DNA of 64,000 bases from Terriglobus albidus. GTDB taxonomy: Bacteria; Acidobacteriota; Terriglobia; Terriglobales; Acidobacteriaceae. The stretch is from positions 3,162,001 to 3,226,000 of the forward strand of contig NZ_CP042806.1 in the NCBI RefSeq assembly GCF_008000815.1, in the 5' to 3' direction. Below the pieces are notes generated by a model. That model was given only the letters and a program-made list of their open reading frames with translations. It was not told the origin of the DNA and did no database searches. Positions 17,399-27,146 of the stretch are shown here, piece by piece; the first letter of the stretch is position 1; every line of letters starts with the position of its first letter. Made by a program: the position numbers and the translations under genes.

Positions 17399-18103
17399 AT
17401 GTCTTCCCGTTTATCGTTGCCCGTGCTGGATCAGGTTGTTCAGTCCATTGTTGCCTGCGAACGGTGTGAGCGGCTTCGTGCCTACTGCAAGGGAATCGGA
17501 GAGACAAAGCGGCGCGCTTATCTGGACCAGACCTACTGGGCCAAGCCAGTGCCCGGATTTGGAGATCCCAGGGCTCGGATCCTGATTCTCGGGCTGGCGC
17601 CGGGAGCCCATGGAGCCAACCGTACGGGACGTCCTTTTACCGGGGACGGTTCCGGAGACTTCATGTATCCGGTGCTGCATGCCATGGGGCTGGCTTCTAA
17701 ACCGACGGCAACGCATCGTGACGATGGTCTGAAGCTGAAGCACAGTTACATCGCGTCCGTAGTGCGATGTGCGCCGCCAGGCGACAAGCCAACACCGCAG
17801 GAGATTCGGAACTGCTCGCCGCACCTCACCGCCGAGATTGCCGCGCTCAAGCGGGTAAAGGTTGTCGTTTGTCTGGGGAAGATTGCCTTTGACGGTTATC
17901 TGGCCCACCTGGTTAATACCGGGGAGCTTGCAAGCAAGCGAGGCTTCGGCTTCGGCCACGGAGCAGAATACGTTTTGCCGGGCGGCGTGCATCTGATCAC
18001 GAGCTACCATCCTTCGCTACGGAACACGCTTACAGGGAAACTGAACGCAGCGATGTTTTCAAAGATCTTTATCCGGGCAAGGGAACTGGCCCGGTTGGAT
18101 TAG
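17399..18103 (+). CDS. Family-5 uracil-DNA glycosylase (UDGb type)
   Basis: 234 residues. Cys20, Cys23 and Cys30 (ACERCERLRAYC) with a later Cys in 'RCAPPGDKPTPQEIRNC' would bind the [4Fe-4S] cluster. The active-site block 'LGLAPGAHGANRTGRPFTGD' is diagnostic of UDGb, which excises uracil and related deaminated bases without the catalytic Asp/Asn of other families; 'ITSYHPSLRNT' is the DNA-intercalating/His motif. It acts in base-excision repair. It stands alone and converges with the small ORF at 18145. Confidence 0.9.
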   Translation: MSSRLSLPVLDQVVQSIVACERCERLRAYCKGIGETKRRAYLDQTYWAKPVPGFGDPRARILILGLAPGAHGANRTGRPFTGDGSGDFMYPVLHAMGLASKPTATHRDDGLKLKHSYIASVVRCAPPGDKPTPQEIRNCSPHLTAEIAALKRVKVVVCLGKIAFDGYLAHLVNTGELASKRGFGFGHGAEYVLPGGVHLITSYHPSLRNTLTGKLNAAMFSKIFIRARELARLD

Positions 18104-18106
18104 GTG

Positions 18107-18143
18107 GTGTCATCAAATCCTGTCGTCAAGAGTTTGATGACAC
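18107..18143. terminator. Hairpin between convergent genes
   Basis: GTGTCATCAAA (18107-18117) and TTTGATGACAC (18133-18143) are perfect 11-bp arms around a 15-base loop. No T-run follows, so termination strength is uncertain. Confidence 0.5.
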
Positions 18144-18144
18144 G

Positions 18145-18351
18145 CTATCGCCGCATCGCAGTGACGGCGTGACGGGTAAGAGGCTTTTTCCGGTTGACGC
18201 GATGCCTGGGCGTCAGGGTCATGCTCTCTAAACTCGGAAGTTCAGCGGTTGATGCCGATTTTGCAACCTTCTCGCGCCCGCCGCGAAAGGCGAGCACTAT
18301 TGGGAGCCCAATGAGCACGAGATACAGTCCAGCCTGAAAAACGTCTTGCAT
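18145..18351 (-). CDS. Possible small membrane protein
   Basis: 68 residues: one N-terminal hydrophobic helix (QAGLYLVLIGLPIVLAF) followed by 'RGGREK' and a basic, Ser/Thr-rich tail. No family is recognised and no good ribosome-binding site is seen. The short architecture 'helix then A-RGG' resembles the still shorter peptide at 18451-18540. The reading frame ends exactly at the 18107-18143 hairpin, which slightly favours a real gene. Confidence 0.35.
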   Translation of the reverse strand: MQDVFQAGLYLVLIGLPIVLAFRGGREKVAKSASTAELPSLESMTLTPRHRVNRKKPLTRHAVTAMRR

Positions 18352-18450
18352 GGCTGCACTGTACGTCTAATTCCAGCAATGGAACTAGACCGTTCTGAGA
18401 AGGAGCACTCGTCTGGATATTGGCGAATCTGGTGCTGGTTTTATCGAGGG

Positions 18451-18540
18451 TTAGCTTTTCCCGCCGGCGCGGGCGGCAACAATAGCGGGGCCGATGAGCA
18501 TAGCAACGAAAACTGCGCCGAGAATGAGGTCGTGCGTCAT
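18451..18540 (-). CDS. Possible 29-residue membrane peptide
   Basis: ATG at 18540 reads M-T-H-D-L then a hydrophobic helix (LILGAVFVAMLIGPAIVAA) and ends RAGGKS before TAA at 18451. AAAGGA lies about 8 bases before the start. The peptide has the helix plus Arg/Gly end of its neighbour. No other gene occupies this interval. Support rests on start context and composition only. Confidence 0.4.
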   Translation of the reverse strand: MTHDLILGAVFVAMLIGPAIVAARAGGKS

Positions 18541-18815
18541 AATGGTGATCCTTTCGGAGGTGCAGTGCTGGGCTGCTTGCTCTGGGGCCCGAGGAGAGAA
18601 TGATTAGAACAATCTAAGGATGTACTGTCATGGTACACACGGCCATTCCACCTTTTGGTCAGCGATGCCACAAAGGTGGATGGCCCAAAGGTGCTATTTC
18701 GGTAGTGGATCTCGAGAGCCGACCCTATTTTTCAGGAACCAACCTCTCCGAAGCTTCATCCATCACAGTAACCAGGGATATGACGTTCCCGTACTTGGCA
18801 AGAAAGGCAAATATT

Positions 18816-19112
18816 ATGAACGCTAAGGGAATCTGGATCGCATTTGGAATCGGCGTCGCAGCCGGCGCGACTGTCGCGCTGCTGTATGCCCCACAGTCCG
18901 GCGAACGTACCCGCCGCCAATTGAGGAAGGGCATTGATGATGCCGGAGATTATCTTGAGGACGCCGCCGATTATCTGAAGGGGCGCGCCGATAAGGTTGC
19001 GAAGGAGTCGCAGAAGCTCTACAAGCGGACCCGTTCGCAGGTGGAAGATGCCATCGATACGGCAGGCGATGCCGTCAATGCGGCAGTCAAGTCTGTCCAG
19101 ACACTGATGTAA
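18816..19112 (+). CDS. YtxH-domain stress-type membrane protein
   Basis: 98 residues: an N-terminal glycine-rich helix (GIWIAFGIGVAAGATVALLY) followed by 'APQSGERTRRQLRKGIDDAG', the YtxH signature, and a long charged amphipathic/coiled-coil helix. YtxH proteins are general-stress, membrane-associated proteins of unknown mechanism. AAAGG precedes ATG 18816. A terminator lies 20 bp past the stop. The about 200 bp upstream show no other gene. Confidence 0.8.
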   Translation: MNAKGIWIAFGIGVAAGATVALLYAPQSGERTRRQLRKGIDDAGDYLEDAADYLKGRADKVAKESQKLYKRTRSQVEDAIDTAGDAVNAAVKSVQTLM

Positions 19113-19134
19113 AACCAATCCGTCTGATTGCAGG

Positions 19135-19164
19135 ACCCCGGGTTCACACCGGGGTTTTGTTATT
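19135..19164 (+). terminator. Intrinsic terminator after the YtxH gene
   Basis: ACCCCGG (19135-19141) pairs with CCGGGGT (19149-19155), followed by TTTGTTATT. It overlaps the stop of the convergent cupin gene. Confidence 0.8.
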
Positions 19165-19597
19165 CCGGCGGACCGACAGTCACTACAAAGTAGGAAACCC
19201 GGGTCTTTCCCGCGTTCGCCACATAGTGACGATCTCCGGCGACGCATAGCCCTACATCTCCGGCGTTGAGCAGATGTGGAGTTCCGTTGATGTTCAGCTC
19301 GAGTGTGCCTTCGGTGATGAGCCAGATTTCGCTATGCAGATGGGTCCCCACTGCTTCGTGTTCTGATCCCGGTTCAATCGAGGTAAAGTGGCTCTCCAGC
19401 CGGATATTGCCGGCCTTCAGCAGCCCCTGGCTCAGGATCGGCCCGGAGGTTCGTCCGGCCTGAGGTGTCGGCTTCAGGGCGCCTCGCTTGTAGCCTCCGC
19501 TCACCAGTTCTTTCAGGTCGGCTGCTTCAGCGGTCTCCGTTATCGTCAGACCCGCCAGCAGCGCAGGCAGAAGCGTTCCAAATTCGCGTCGATTCAT
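19160..19597 (-). CDS. Secreted cupin-domain protein
   Basis: 145 residues. The start MNRREFGTLLPALLAGL has a twin-Arg followed by a hydrophobic stretch, suggesting Tat export. The rest is a single small cupin barrel: 'THLHSEIWLITEGTLELNI' (motif 1 with two metal-ligand His and the Glu) and 'LLNAGDVGLCVAGDRHYVAN' (motif 2). Such single cupins bind a metal and may be sugar- or dioxygenase-related; no substrate is evident. It follows clpC but a strong terminator separates them. Confidence 0.78.
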   Translation of the reverse strand: MNRREFGTLLPALLAGLTITETAEAADLKELVSGGYKRGALKPTPQAGRTSGPILSQGLLKAGNIRLESHFTSIEPGSEHEAVGTHLHSEIWLITEGTLELNINGTPHLLNAGDVGLCVAGDRHYVANAGKTRVSYFVVTVGPPE

Positions 19598-19621
19598 TGC
19601 TCACTCACGCTATCAGAAAGT

Positions 19622-19650
19622 AAAAAGCCCCGGGTAATCCCGGGGCTCTG
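19622..19650 (-). terminator. Intrinsic terminator after clpC
   Basis: AGCCCCGGG (19626-19634) and CCCGGGGCT (19639-19647) form a perfect 9-bp stem with a TAAT loop; on the minus strand TTTTTA follows. Confidence 0.88.
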
Positions 19651-19667
19651 TTGGGTCGGAATGCAGG

Positions 19668-22127
19668 TTACAGGATTGAGAGAGCTGCTCCAGCGAGCTT
19701 CTCTTCGCCTTCTGACGAAACCGGGCGATAGAAGAGCCTGTCGCCTTCGAGATAAACCTCGAGGAATGCGGGCCGGACAGCGATGTTGCCTGCGATCAGT
19801 GCCTCGGAGAGCGGGTCCTCGATATAGCGCTGCAGCGCGCGGCGCAGAGGACGCGCACCATAGGTGCGGTCGGTCAGCGTCTTGTCGAGAATCCACTTCT
19901 TGGCCTCGTCGGTGACGGAGATGGTGATCGCCTTGTGCACCAGGTTGGTGTTCAGCTGCTGCACCAGGAGCTCCAGGATCTGCATCAGGTCGCTATCGCT
20001 GAGCGCCGTGAAGACGATGACCTCGTCCAGACGGTTGAGGAACTCGGGGTTGAAGGTACGCTTTACCTCGCCCTTCACCAGCTCTTCCATCTTTTCGAGC
20101 ACGACATCTTCCTTGCTCGACTGGAAGCCAAGTCCCTCACGCTTCATCAGGTGCTTGGCGCCGATATTCGACGTCATGATGAGGATCGTGTTCTTGAAGT
20201 CGACCGTATTGCCGAGACCATCGGTCAACTGGCCGTCTTCAAAGACCTGCAGCAGCAGATTGAAGACGTCCGGATGCGCCTTTTCGATCTCGTCGAGAAG
20301 GACAACCGAGTACGGCGAACGCTTCACCCGCTCGGTGAGCTGGCCACCCTCCTCGTATCCCACGTATCCCGGAGGTGAACCGATCAGCTTCGATACGGAG
20401 TGCTTCTCCATGAACTCCGACATATCGAACCGGATCAGCGACTTCTCGCTGCCGAAGAGGAACTGCGCCAGGGTGCGCGCCATCTCCGTCTTGCCGACGC
20501 CGGTCGGTCCAAGGAAGAGGAAGCTTCCGATGGGACGTCCGGGGTTCTTCAAGCCGGCACGTGAGCGACGGATCGCGCGGGCGAGGGCACTGATGGCCTT
20601 CTCCTGCGAGATCACCCGCTTATGCAGCTCCTGCTCGACACGCAGCAGCTTCTGGGTCTCTTCTTCCTTGATGGCCGTGATCGGCACACCGGTCCAGCGG
20701 CTGACGACGTCTTCGATGTCTTCGCGAGTGACGATACCCGACGACGAGTCGTCGAGGTGATACTTGTCGCGCAGCGTGCGCAGGTTCTCACGCTCCTTGC
20801 GTTCTTCGTCGGAGTAGAAGCGCGCCTTCTCGAACTCGTGGTTCGCGATGGCATTCTCCATGCGGTGCACGATGAACTTGATGCGCTTCTGCACCTCGGT
20901 GATCTCATCGGGCAGGGAGGTCTGCTTCAGCTTCACGCGGGCGCCGGCCTCGTCGATCAGGTCGATGGCCTTATCGGGAAGGAAGCGATCGGGAATATAG
21001 CGGTTCGAGTGCGAGACAGAGAACGTGATCGCATCGTCGGTGTAACTGACGGCGTGAAACTTCTCGTAGCGCTCCTTGATGCCCATGATGATCTTGATGG
21101 CATCTTCCTCGTTCGGCGGCGGAACCTTGACGGCCTGGAAACGGCGCTCGAGCGAACGATCCTTTTCGATCGACTTGCGATACTCAGCCGGTGTGGTTGC
21201 GCCGATGCACTGAATCTCGCCGCGGGAGAGCGCCGGCTTCAGAATGTTGGCGGCATCGAGCGAGCCTTCGGCCGATCCGGCGCCGACGAGCGTATGCAAC
21301 TCATCGATAAAGACGATGGAGTTCTGGTTCTCCATCAGCTCCTTCATGATGGTCTTCAGGCGCTCTTCGAACTGGCCGCGGTACTTGGTGCCGGCCACGA
21401 TGAGTGAGAGGTCCAGAGACAGGACGCGCTTGTCCGCCAGGAAGCTGGGCACGTCGCCGTCGGCGATCTTCTGGGCCAGGCCCTCGACGATGGCGGTCTT
21501 ACCGACACCAGGCTCACCGATCAGGACTGGGTTGTTCTTGGTGCGGCGGCACAGGATCTGGATGACGCGATCAACCTCAGCGTCACGGCCGACCAGCGGG
21601 TCGAGCTGGGCGTCCATGGCGGCCTGGGTCAGGTCGCGCGAGAACTCGGCGAGCATGGACTGCTCACGCTGCTGCTGCTGACGCTGCGCCGGCTTCTCCT
21701 GGGTGGTGCGCTGCAGCTCCTCGCGAATGGCGGGCAGCCGCAAGCCGCGCTCCTGCAGAATCTCCGCCGCAAAGCACTTTTCTTCGCGGAGCAGACCCAG
21801 CAACAGGTGCTCCGTACCGATGTGCTTATGGCTCAGGCGCTCTGCCTCTTCGGCGGCATAGGCTAAAACGCGCTTGCACTCATTGGAAAGGGGCAGGTCA
21901 ACAGAGGTCGAGACCTTCTCCCGAATGGTCGTATGTCCTTCAATCTGCTTGCGAATGGATTCAACTGAGGCGTGCGACCGCAGAAAGCGGTTCGTCAGCG
22001 CCTTATCTTCGCGGAGCAGACCCAGCAATAGGTGCTCCGTCTCGATGTAAGGTGACCCGAACTGACTGGCCTCGTACCGGGCGAAGAAGATCACCCGCCG
22101 TGCTTTCTCCGTATACCGTTCGAACAT
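19668..22127 (-). CDS. clpC: ClpC, HSP100 ATPase
   Basis: 819 residues. There are two N-terminal Clp repeats ('[20 protein letters not shown]' and '[20 protein letters not shown]'), a first AAA+ module (Walker A GEPGVGKT), a middle UVR/coiled-coil domain ('[20 protein letters not shown]'), and a second AAA+ module (GPTGVGKTE). ClpC unfolds proteins and delivers them to ClpP. Start 22127 ([17 protein letters not shown]) is the conserved one and has AGGGGGA upstream. No ctsR or mcsAB genes accompany it, unlike Firmicutes, so its regulation must differ. Confidence 0.95.
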   Translation of the reverse strand: MFERYTEKARRVIFFARYEASQFGSPYIETEHLLLGLLREDKALTNRFLRSHASVESIRKQIEGHTTIREKVSTSVDLPLSNECKRVLAYAAEEAERLSHKHIGTEHLLLGLLREEKCFAAEILQERGLRLPAIREELQRTTQEKPAQRQQQQREQSMLAEFSRDLTQAAMDAQLDPLVGRDAEVDRVIQILCRRTKNNPVLIGEPGVGKTAIVEGLAQKIADGDVPSFLADKRVLSLDLSLIVAGTKYRGQFEERLKTIMKELMENQNSIVFIDELHTLVGAGSAEGSLDAANILKPALSRGEIQCIGATTPAEYRKSIEKDRSLERRFQAVKVPPPNEEDAIKIIMGIKERYEKFHAVSYTDDAITFSVSHSNRYIPDRFLPDKAIDLIDEAGARVKLKQTSLPDEITEVQKRIKFIVHRMENAIANHEFEKARFYSDEERKERENLRTLRDKYHLDDSSSGIVTREDIEDVVSRWTGVPITAIKEEETQKLLRVEQELHKRVISQEKAISALARAIRRSRAGLKNPGRPIGSFLFLGPTGVGKTEMARTLAQFLFGSEKSLIRFDMSEFMEKHSVSKLIGSPPGYVGYEEGGQLTERVKRSPYSVVLLDEIEKAHPDVFNLLLQVFEDGQLTDGLGNTVDFKNTILIMTSNIGAKHLMKREGLGFQSSKEDVVLEKMEELVKGEVKRTFNPEFLNRLDEVIVFTALSDSDLMQILELLVQQLNTNLVHKAITISVTDEAKKWILDKTLTDRTYGARPLRRALQRYIEDPLSEALIAGNIAVRPAFLEVYLEGDRLFYRPVSSEGEEKLAGAALSIL

Positions 22128-22615
22128 GTTCCCCCTGCAGCCCACCGGATATCCCGGCAGTTTATCCGCCGGAGACTCGCGGTGCCTTCGGTACTTCAGA
22201 CCATCACCGAATCAATTATTTGATGCGGTGACACTCAGGTTGGGTGCCGCTCAAACGTCGGAACACCGCCCACATCTACTACTTCCAGTAGTGTAGCCGC
22301 TTGCCTAAAACCCTACTGGATGGAAACTTACCGCCCACCATACCAGTAAACGGCTGCACCATCTACTGTGAAAATCCGGGTATCTAACCCAAAGTGCCGA
22401 CACATTCCCAACTCAGGAAAAACTCCGCGGATATAGATATGGACGCGGAATTGACCCCGAATGTGATGAACGTCAGGCTTTAGCTTTTGATTTGACTAGA
22501 AAATCCATAGCGATGGCAACATCTCAACTCAAACTAAGAAGCGATTGATGGGCGATCGGTACGGGACTACTTCAACAACGTTGCCGGTCCGGCTTTGTGT
22601 AAAGATGGTTCCACC
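22128..22615. other. Intergenic region between clpC and the dihydropyrimidinase gene
   Basis: About 490 bp between divergent genes. I see no coding frame of note. A short palindrome ACTACT-TCC-AGTAGT lies at 22278-22292, about 150 bp upstream of clpC, and could be an operator. No CIRCE element or riboswitch was recognised. Confidence 0.4.
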
Positions 22616-24004
22616 ATGGGCCTTCTGCTCAAGAACGGTGAGATCGTTACGGCGACCGAACGCTATGTCGCCGACGTTTATGTTGAAGGTGAGACCATCG
22701 CCCGTATCGGGCAGAACCTGGATGTTGCTCCCGGTACAGAGGTGATCGATTGCACGGGAAAGTTTGTCTTTCCTGGCTTTATCGACCCTCACGTCCATAT
22801 CTATCTGCCGTTTATGGGAACCTTCGCCCGGGATACTTACAGGACTGCCTCTGTGGCAGCTCTGACCGGAGGGACGACGACTCTGATTGAGATGTGCTGT
22901 CCTTCGCGCGGCGAGGATGCGCTGGAAGGGTACAAACTCTGGAAGTCGAAGGCAGAGGGGCAATCGGCGTGTGACTATACCTTCCACATGGCGGTCAGCC
23001 GCTTTGACGAGGGGACGGAGGCACAGCTTCGCGAGATTGTTGCCGACGGAACTACGAGCTTCAAGATATTCCTCTCCTATAAGAACTTCTTCGGTGTGAC
23101 CGACGACGAGATGTATCAGACACTGAAGCTCGCGCACGATCTGGGCGTGATCGTGACGGCGCATTGCGAGAACGCGGAGCTGGTGGGGCGTCTGCAGCAG
23201 AAGCTCCTCTCTGAAGGAAAGACCGGACCGGAGTGGCACGAGCCCAGCCGTCCGGAGGTTGTGGAGATGGAGGGCACGACCCGGTTCTGCACTTTCTTGG
23301 AGACGACCGGAGCCAGGGGGTATGTCGTCCACCTTTCGTGCATGCCTGCATTGAAGGCGGCCTCCGATGCGAAGAAGCGCGGTGTCAAAGTTTCCGTCGA
23401 GTCGGTGCTGCCGCATTTTCTGCTTGATAAGACCATGGCGGAGCGCCTGGGCGTCGAGGGGATGAAGCATGTCATGTCGCCTCCGCTGCGGCAGAAGCAC
23501 AACCAGCAGGCATTGTGGGAGGCGCTCGCGGCAGGTGAGGTCGATACGGTTGGAACCGATCACTGTCCGTTCACCACAGAACAGAAACTGATGGGGAAGG
23601 ACGCGTTTACCGCGATCCCCAACGGCATTCCGGGCGTGGAGGAGCGGGTGCCGCTGATCTACACCTATGGCGTAAGCCGGGGAAGTCTCGGTTTGAACCG
23701 GTTTGTGGATGCGCTGAGCACCAGGCCGGCGAAGCTCTTCGGGCTTTATCCGAAGAAGGGAACCATCGCTTTGGGGAGCGATGCGGATCTGGTGGTCTAT
23801 GACCCTGCCTATCGCGGTGCGGTCTCAGCAAAGACACACAAGACCAACACGGACTACAGCGGTTTTGAAGGATTCGAGCTTGACGGTCGGCCCTCCCTGG
23901 TGACGGTGCGTGGGCAGGTGCAGGTTCGCGATGGAGAATTTGTAGGGACAATCGGCCGTGGTCAGTTCCTGCGCCGGAAACCGGAGCTGCAGCATGCCGA
24001 TTAA
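22616..24004 (+). CDS. Dihydropyrimidinase / hydantoinase
   Basis: 462 residues of the cyclic amidohydrolase family. His59 and His61 (FIDPHVHIYL) and the carboxylated Lys150 (TTSFKIFLSYK) hold the two zinc ions; 'GVIVTAHCENAELV' and 'VDTVGTDHCPFTTEQK' supply the remaining His and Asp ligands. It opens dihydropyrimidine or hydantoin rings to N-carbamoyl amino acids. The ATG at 22616 fits the family start; a TTG at 22595 is in frame. It overlaps the next gene by 11 bp, and that gene hydrolyses the expected product. Confidence 0.9.
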   Translation: MGLLLKNGEIVTATERYVADVYVEGETIARIGQNLDVAPGTEVIDCTGKFVFPGFIDPHVHIYLPFMGTFARDTYRTASVAALTGGTTTLIEMCCPSRGEDALEGYKLWKSKAEGQSACDYTFHMAVSRFDEGTEAQLREIVADGTTSFKIFLSYKNFFGVTDDEMYQTLKLAHDLGVIVTAHCENAELVGRLQQKLLSEGKTGPEWHEPSRPEVVEMEGTTRFCTFLETTGARGYVVHLSCMPALKAASDAKKRGVKVSVESVLPHFLLDKTMAERLGVEGMKHVMSPPLRQKHNQQALWEALAAGEVDTVGTDHCPFTTEQKLMGKDAFTAIPNGIPGVEERVPLIYTYGVSRGSLGLNRFVDALSTRPAKLFGLYPKKGTIALGSDADLVVYDPAYRGAVSAKTHKTNTDYSGFEGFELDGRPSLVTVRGQVQVRDGEFVGTIGRGQFLRRKPELQHAD

Positions 24005-25235
24005 TCCGCAACGCATGCTTGCCGATCTGCGGGAGCTGCGCTCGCTGACCGCTGATGAGGATGGGGCTCAACGTGTGGCTTGGACGCCCACCTGGTTGAA
24101 GGCCCGGGCCTGGTTCTACGAAAAGCTGAAAGCGCTTCCAGTCACGCAGCACCTGGACGCCGCCGGCAATAACTGGGTGACGCTTCCGGGTAAGAGCGGG
24201 AAGACGCTGGTTCTTGGCAGCCACCTGGACTCAGTTCCAAACGGTGGATGGCTCGATGGCTGTCTCGGTGTGCTGTGCGGCCTCGAGATTCTGCGTGGTC
24301 TCAACGAGGACTATGACGGCAAGCCGCCGTTTACTGTTCGGCTGGTGGATTGGGCAGACGAAGAAGGCGCGCGCTTCGGCCGTAGTCTGTTCGGCTCATC
24401 TGCTTTTGCTGGAACGCATACGATCGGAGCCGATCGTGTTCGCAGAGATCGTGACGGCATCACGCTGGAAGATGCGTTGCGGCAGTGTGGCGTAGACGTT
24501 GAGAAGATTGGTGGCGCCTCGGTCGAGCGTGGCGACATAGCCGCGTATCTCGAGCTGCATATCGAACAGGGACCGGTGCTGGAGCGCCTGGGGTTGCCTC
24601 TCGGTGTCGTGTTGGGGACGAAGGGAGTGGAGCGGCACGCGATTACCTTCCATGGCCAGGAGGCGCACTCGGGATCGACCCCGATGGGAGATCGCCGGGA
24701 TGCCCTGGCTGCTGCCGCCAAGCTGGCGCTGGAGATTCGCTCGATCGCGGGCAAACACGCGGATGCGGTGTGCACCATGGGCAGTGTGAAGACCTTCCCC
24801 GGCATTGTGACGGCGGTCGTCGGCAGGTGTGAAGCGACACTCGATCAGCGCGATCTCGATGTCGATGTCCTGGCAGGAATGTATGCCGATGCCAAAGCCG
24901 CCAGCGAGCGATTTGCAGCAGAGGAACGCTGTACGGTGGAGTGGTCGAAGATCTGGAATATCGAGCCGATTCCGTTTCATCCTGAGCTGATTGCGCTGTG
25001 CGATGAGGCGGTCCGCGAGGTTTCGGGAACGTCGCACCGCATGCCTTCCGGTCCGCTGCACGATGCAGCAGAGGTCTGCCGCGCCGGCATCCCAACCGTG
25101 ATGATGTTTGTTCAGTCGCTGCAGGGCATCAGTCACAACAAGATCGAAGACACCCGTCCCGAACATCTGGAGATGGCTGCTCTCGCCTTTGACCGGCTCG
25201 CGCGTAAGACGCTGGGATGGATGGCGAGCGCGTGA
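23994..25235 (+). CDS. M20-family N-carbamoyl-amino-acid hydrolase / allantoate amidohydrolase
   Basis: 413 residues. Zinc and catalytic motifs are 'VLGSHLDSVPNGGWLDGCLG' (His, Asp), 'DWADEEGARFGRSLFGSSAF' (Glu pair) and 'LELHIEQGPVLE' (His), ending with 'GISHNKIEDTRPEHLEMA'. The dimerisation insert 'HAITFHGQEAHSGSTPMGDR' is present. With the preceding hydantoinase it would convert dihydropyrimidines or hydantoins to amino acids, CO2 and ammonia. GGAG precedes ATG 23994, which overlaps the upstream stop. Whether carbamoyl-beta-alanine, carbamoyl-L-amino acid or allantoate is the substrate is open. Confidence 0.88.
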   Translation: MPINPQRMLADLRELRSLTADEDGAQRVAWTPTWLKARAWFYEKLKALPVTQHLDAAGNNWVTLPGKSGKTLVLGSHLDSVPNGGWLDGCLGVLCGLEILRGLNEDYDGKPPFTVRLVDWADEEGARFGRSLFGSSAFAGTHTIGADRVRRDRDGITLEDALRQCGVDVEKIGGASVERGDIAAYLELHIEQGPVLERLGLPLGVVLGTKGVERHAITFHGQEAHSGSTPMGDRRDALAAAAKLALEIRSIAGKHADAVCTMGSVKTFPGIVTAVVGRCEATLDQRDLDVDVLAGMYADAKAASERFAAEERCTVEWSKIWNIEPIPFHPELIALCDEAVREVSGTSHRMPSGPLHDAAEVCRAGIPTVMMFVQSLQGISHNKIEDTRPEHLEMAALAFDRLARKTLGWMASA

Positions 25236-26461
25236 GATTTGAGCTCTTTATTGCTGCGCGGTACCTGCGGGCCAAGCGGAGACAAGCTGTCATCGGCATC
25301 ATTACCGGGATTTCCGTCGCCGGTGTCGCCGCCGGCGTGATGTCGCTGATTATTGCGCTGGCTATCACCAATGGCATGCAGCGCGACCTGCAGGATCGGC
25401 TGCTGAGCTCTACGGCGCACGTGGATCTGATGCGCATCGCCTCCGACGGCATCTCCGACTGGCAGACGCTGTTGGCTCGCCTGAAGCAGCAACCCCATGT
25501 CACCGCCGCTGCTCCCGGACTATATGGGCAGGTTCTGGTCTCCCGAGGCGCAAAATCCGGGGGCGCTCTTATTAAAGGAGTCATCCCGGCAGATGAGCGC
25601 ACCGTCAGCGGCCTGTTGCAGCAGGTAAATCAGGGCTCGGCAGCGGCACTGGAGAAGCAGGGGCCGATCGCTGTTCCTCCAATCGTTATCGGTAAGGACC
25701 TGGCGGAGACCATTGGAGCTGCCGTAGGGGACACGGTGCTCGTGACCAGCCCTCAGGGAGGTTTGACGCCGATCGGGATCGTACCGAAATATCAGCGGTA
25801 CTCGGTCGTCGGCATCTTCCACTCCGGCTTCTATCAGTACGACTCCAGCTATACCTTCATGCGGCTGGCGGATGCGCAAAGACTCTTCTCCGAGCCCGAT
25901 CTGATTTCGGTCATCAGCTTCAAAGTGGATGACCTCTACAAAGCCAACGAGATCGGCCGCCAGATCGAGGCAGCCGCCGGGCAGGGCTTCCAGACGACCA
26001 ACTGGATGGAGCAGAACCGTGAGCTCTTCCGCGCTTTGAAGCTCGAACAGATTGTGACGTTCATTGTGCTGGGATTGATCGTGTGTGTCGCCGCGCTCAA
26101 CATTCTGATCGCTCTGACCATGATGGTGATGGAGAAGACCAAGGATATCGCCGTCCTGATGAGCTTCGGAGTCCGTGCCGACCAGATACGCCGGATCTTC
26201 CTGTTCCAGGGGTTGTTGATTAGCGTCCTGGGAACCGCTATCGGCCTGGTGCTGGGGTACGGACTCTCTGTCTTCGGCGGCCACTATCGGTTCCCCCTGG
26301 ACGCATCGGTTTACTCGATCGATCATCTGCCGTTCGCGCCCAGCATCACAGATGGGCTTCTGGTCTCAGCGGTATCGCTGGGCGTCTCGCTACTGGCGAC
26401 GCTCTATCCTTCCACCTCAGCGGCGCGGGTGCTGCCGGCGGAGGCGCTGCGATATGAGTAA
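25217..26461 (+). CDS. LolC/LolE-type ABC permease
   Basis: About 414 residues: an N-terminal membrane helix (FITGIS-type 'VIGIITGISVAGVAAGVMSL'), a large periplasmic MacB-like domain, and three C-terminal FtsX helices ('IVTFIVLGLIVCVAALNILI', 'LFQGLLISVLGTAIGLVLGY', 'LLVSAVSLGVSLLATLYPST'). With the next ATPase it fits LolCDE-type release of lipoproteins from the inner membrane. Starts at ATG 25217 or GTG 25232 are both possible; the latter gives a 4-base stop/start overlap with the carbamoylase gene. Confidence 0.85.
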   Translation: MDGERVRFELFIAARYLRAKRRQAVIGIITGISVAGVAAGVMSLIIALAITNGMQRDLQDRLLSSTAHVDLMRIASDGISDWQTLLARLKQQPHVTAAAPGLYGQVLVSRGAKSGGALIKGVIPADERTVSGLLQQVNQGSAAALEKQGPIAVPPIVIGKDLAETIGAAVGDTVLVTSPQGGLTPIGIVPKYQRYSVVGIFHSGFYQYDSSYTFMRLADAQRLFSEPDLISVISFKVDDLYKANEIGRQIEAAAGQGFQTTNWMEQNRELFRALKLEQIVTFIVLGLIVCVAALNILIALTMMVMEKTKDIAVLMSFGVRADQIRRIFLFQGLLISVLGTAIGLVLGYGLSVFGGHYRFPLDASVYSIDHLPFAPSITDGLLVSAVSLGVSLLATLYPSTSAARVLPAEALRYE

Positions 26462-27146
26462 GACCCTGCTCGATGTCCGCAGCCTTTCAAAGTCCTATGC
26501 CACGGGCCGGGGCCGCCTGGATCTCTTCCGCGAGCTCTCCTTCGAGGTTGCGGAAGGCGAGATGGTTGCCATCGTTGGTGAGTCGGGGGCGGGGAAGTCG
26601 TCGCTGCTGCACCTGCTGGCGGCGTTGGACAAGCCGGACGCCGGCGAGGTGTACCTCGACACTACCCGTGTCGATCAGCTCAACCTGCGGGAGCAGGCCG
26701 AGTTCCGCAACCGCCAGATCGGGTACGTATGGCAGTTTCACTACCTGCTGCCGGAGTTCACCGCGGAAGAGAATGTCGCCATGCCGCTGCTGGCACGTGG
26801 GACAGGCAGGGCGGAGGCTATTTCGGCGGCGCGGCGCTGGCTCACGGAGGTGGAGCTCGGAGACCGCTTCACCCACCGTACGGGTGAGCTCTCCGGAGGC
26901 GAGCAGCAACGTGTCTCGTTGGCCAGGGCCCTGGTAACGCAGCCGCGGCTTCTGTTTGCGGACGAACCGACGGGCGATCTGGACAACAGGACTGCGGACG
27001 TCGTCTTCAGCCTGATCCAGCGGCTACACAAGGCACACGGCCTGACCTCGGTTCTGGTGACGCATAATCTTGAATTTGCGGCGCGGTGCGATCGCATCCT
27101 GCGGTTGAGGAACGGCGGCCTAAGTCAAACACCGGTAACGGTATAA
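26454..27146 (+). CDS. lolD: LolD-type ABC ATPase
   Basis: 230 residues. Walker A GESGAGKSS, Q-loop 'GYVWQFHYLLPEFTAEENV', signature LSGGEQQR and Walker B LLFADEPTGDLD are all intact; the 'FHYLLPEFTA' stretch is close to the LolD signature. It powers the permease with which it overlaps by 8 bp. Transcription is probably coupled to the two pyrimidine-degradation genes upstream, since all four genes overlap. Confidence 0.9.
   Translation: MSKTLLDVRSLSKSYATGRGRLDLFRELSFEVAEGEMVAIVGESGAGKSSLLHLLAALDKPDAGEVYLDTTRVDQLNLREQAEFRNRQIGYVWQFHYLLPEFTAEENVAMPLLARGTGRAEAISAARRWLTEVELGDRFTHRTGELSGGEQQRVSLARALVTQPRLLFADEPTGDLDNRTADVVFSLIQRLHKAHGLTSVLVTHNLEFAARCDRILRLRNGGLSQTPVTV

Noticed and set aside
22276-22296. 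CIRCE/HrcA or CtsR operator upstream of clpC
   Set aside because: The palindrome seen does not match TTAGCACTC-N9-GAGTGCTAA, nor any CtsR heptad repeat; kept only as an unknown operator.
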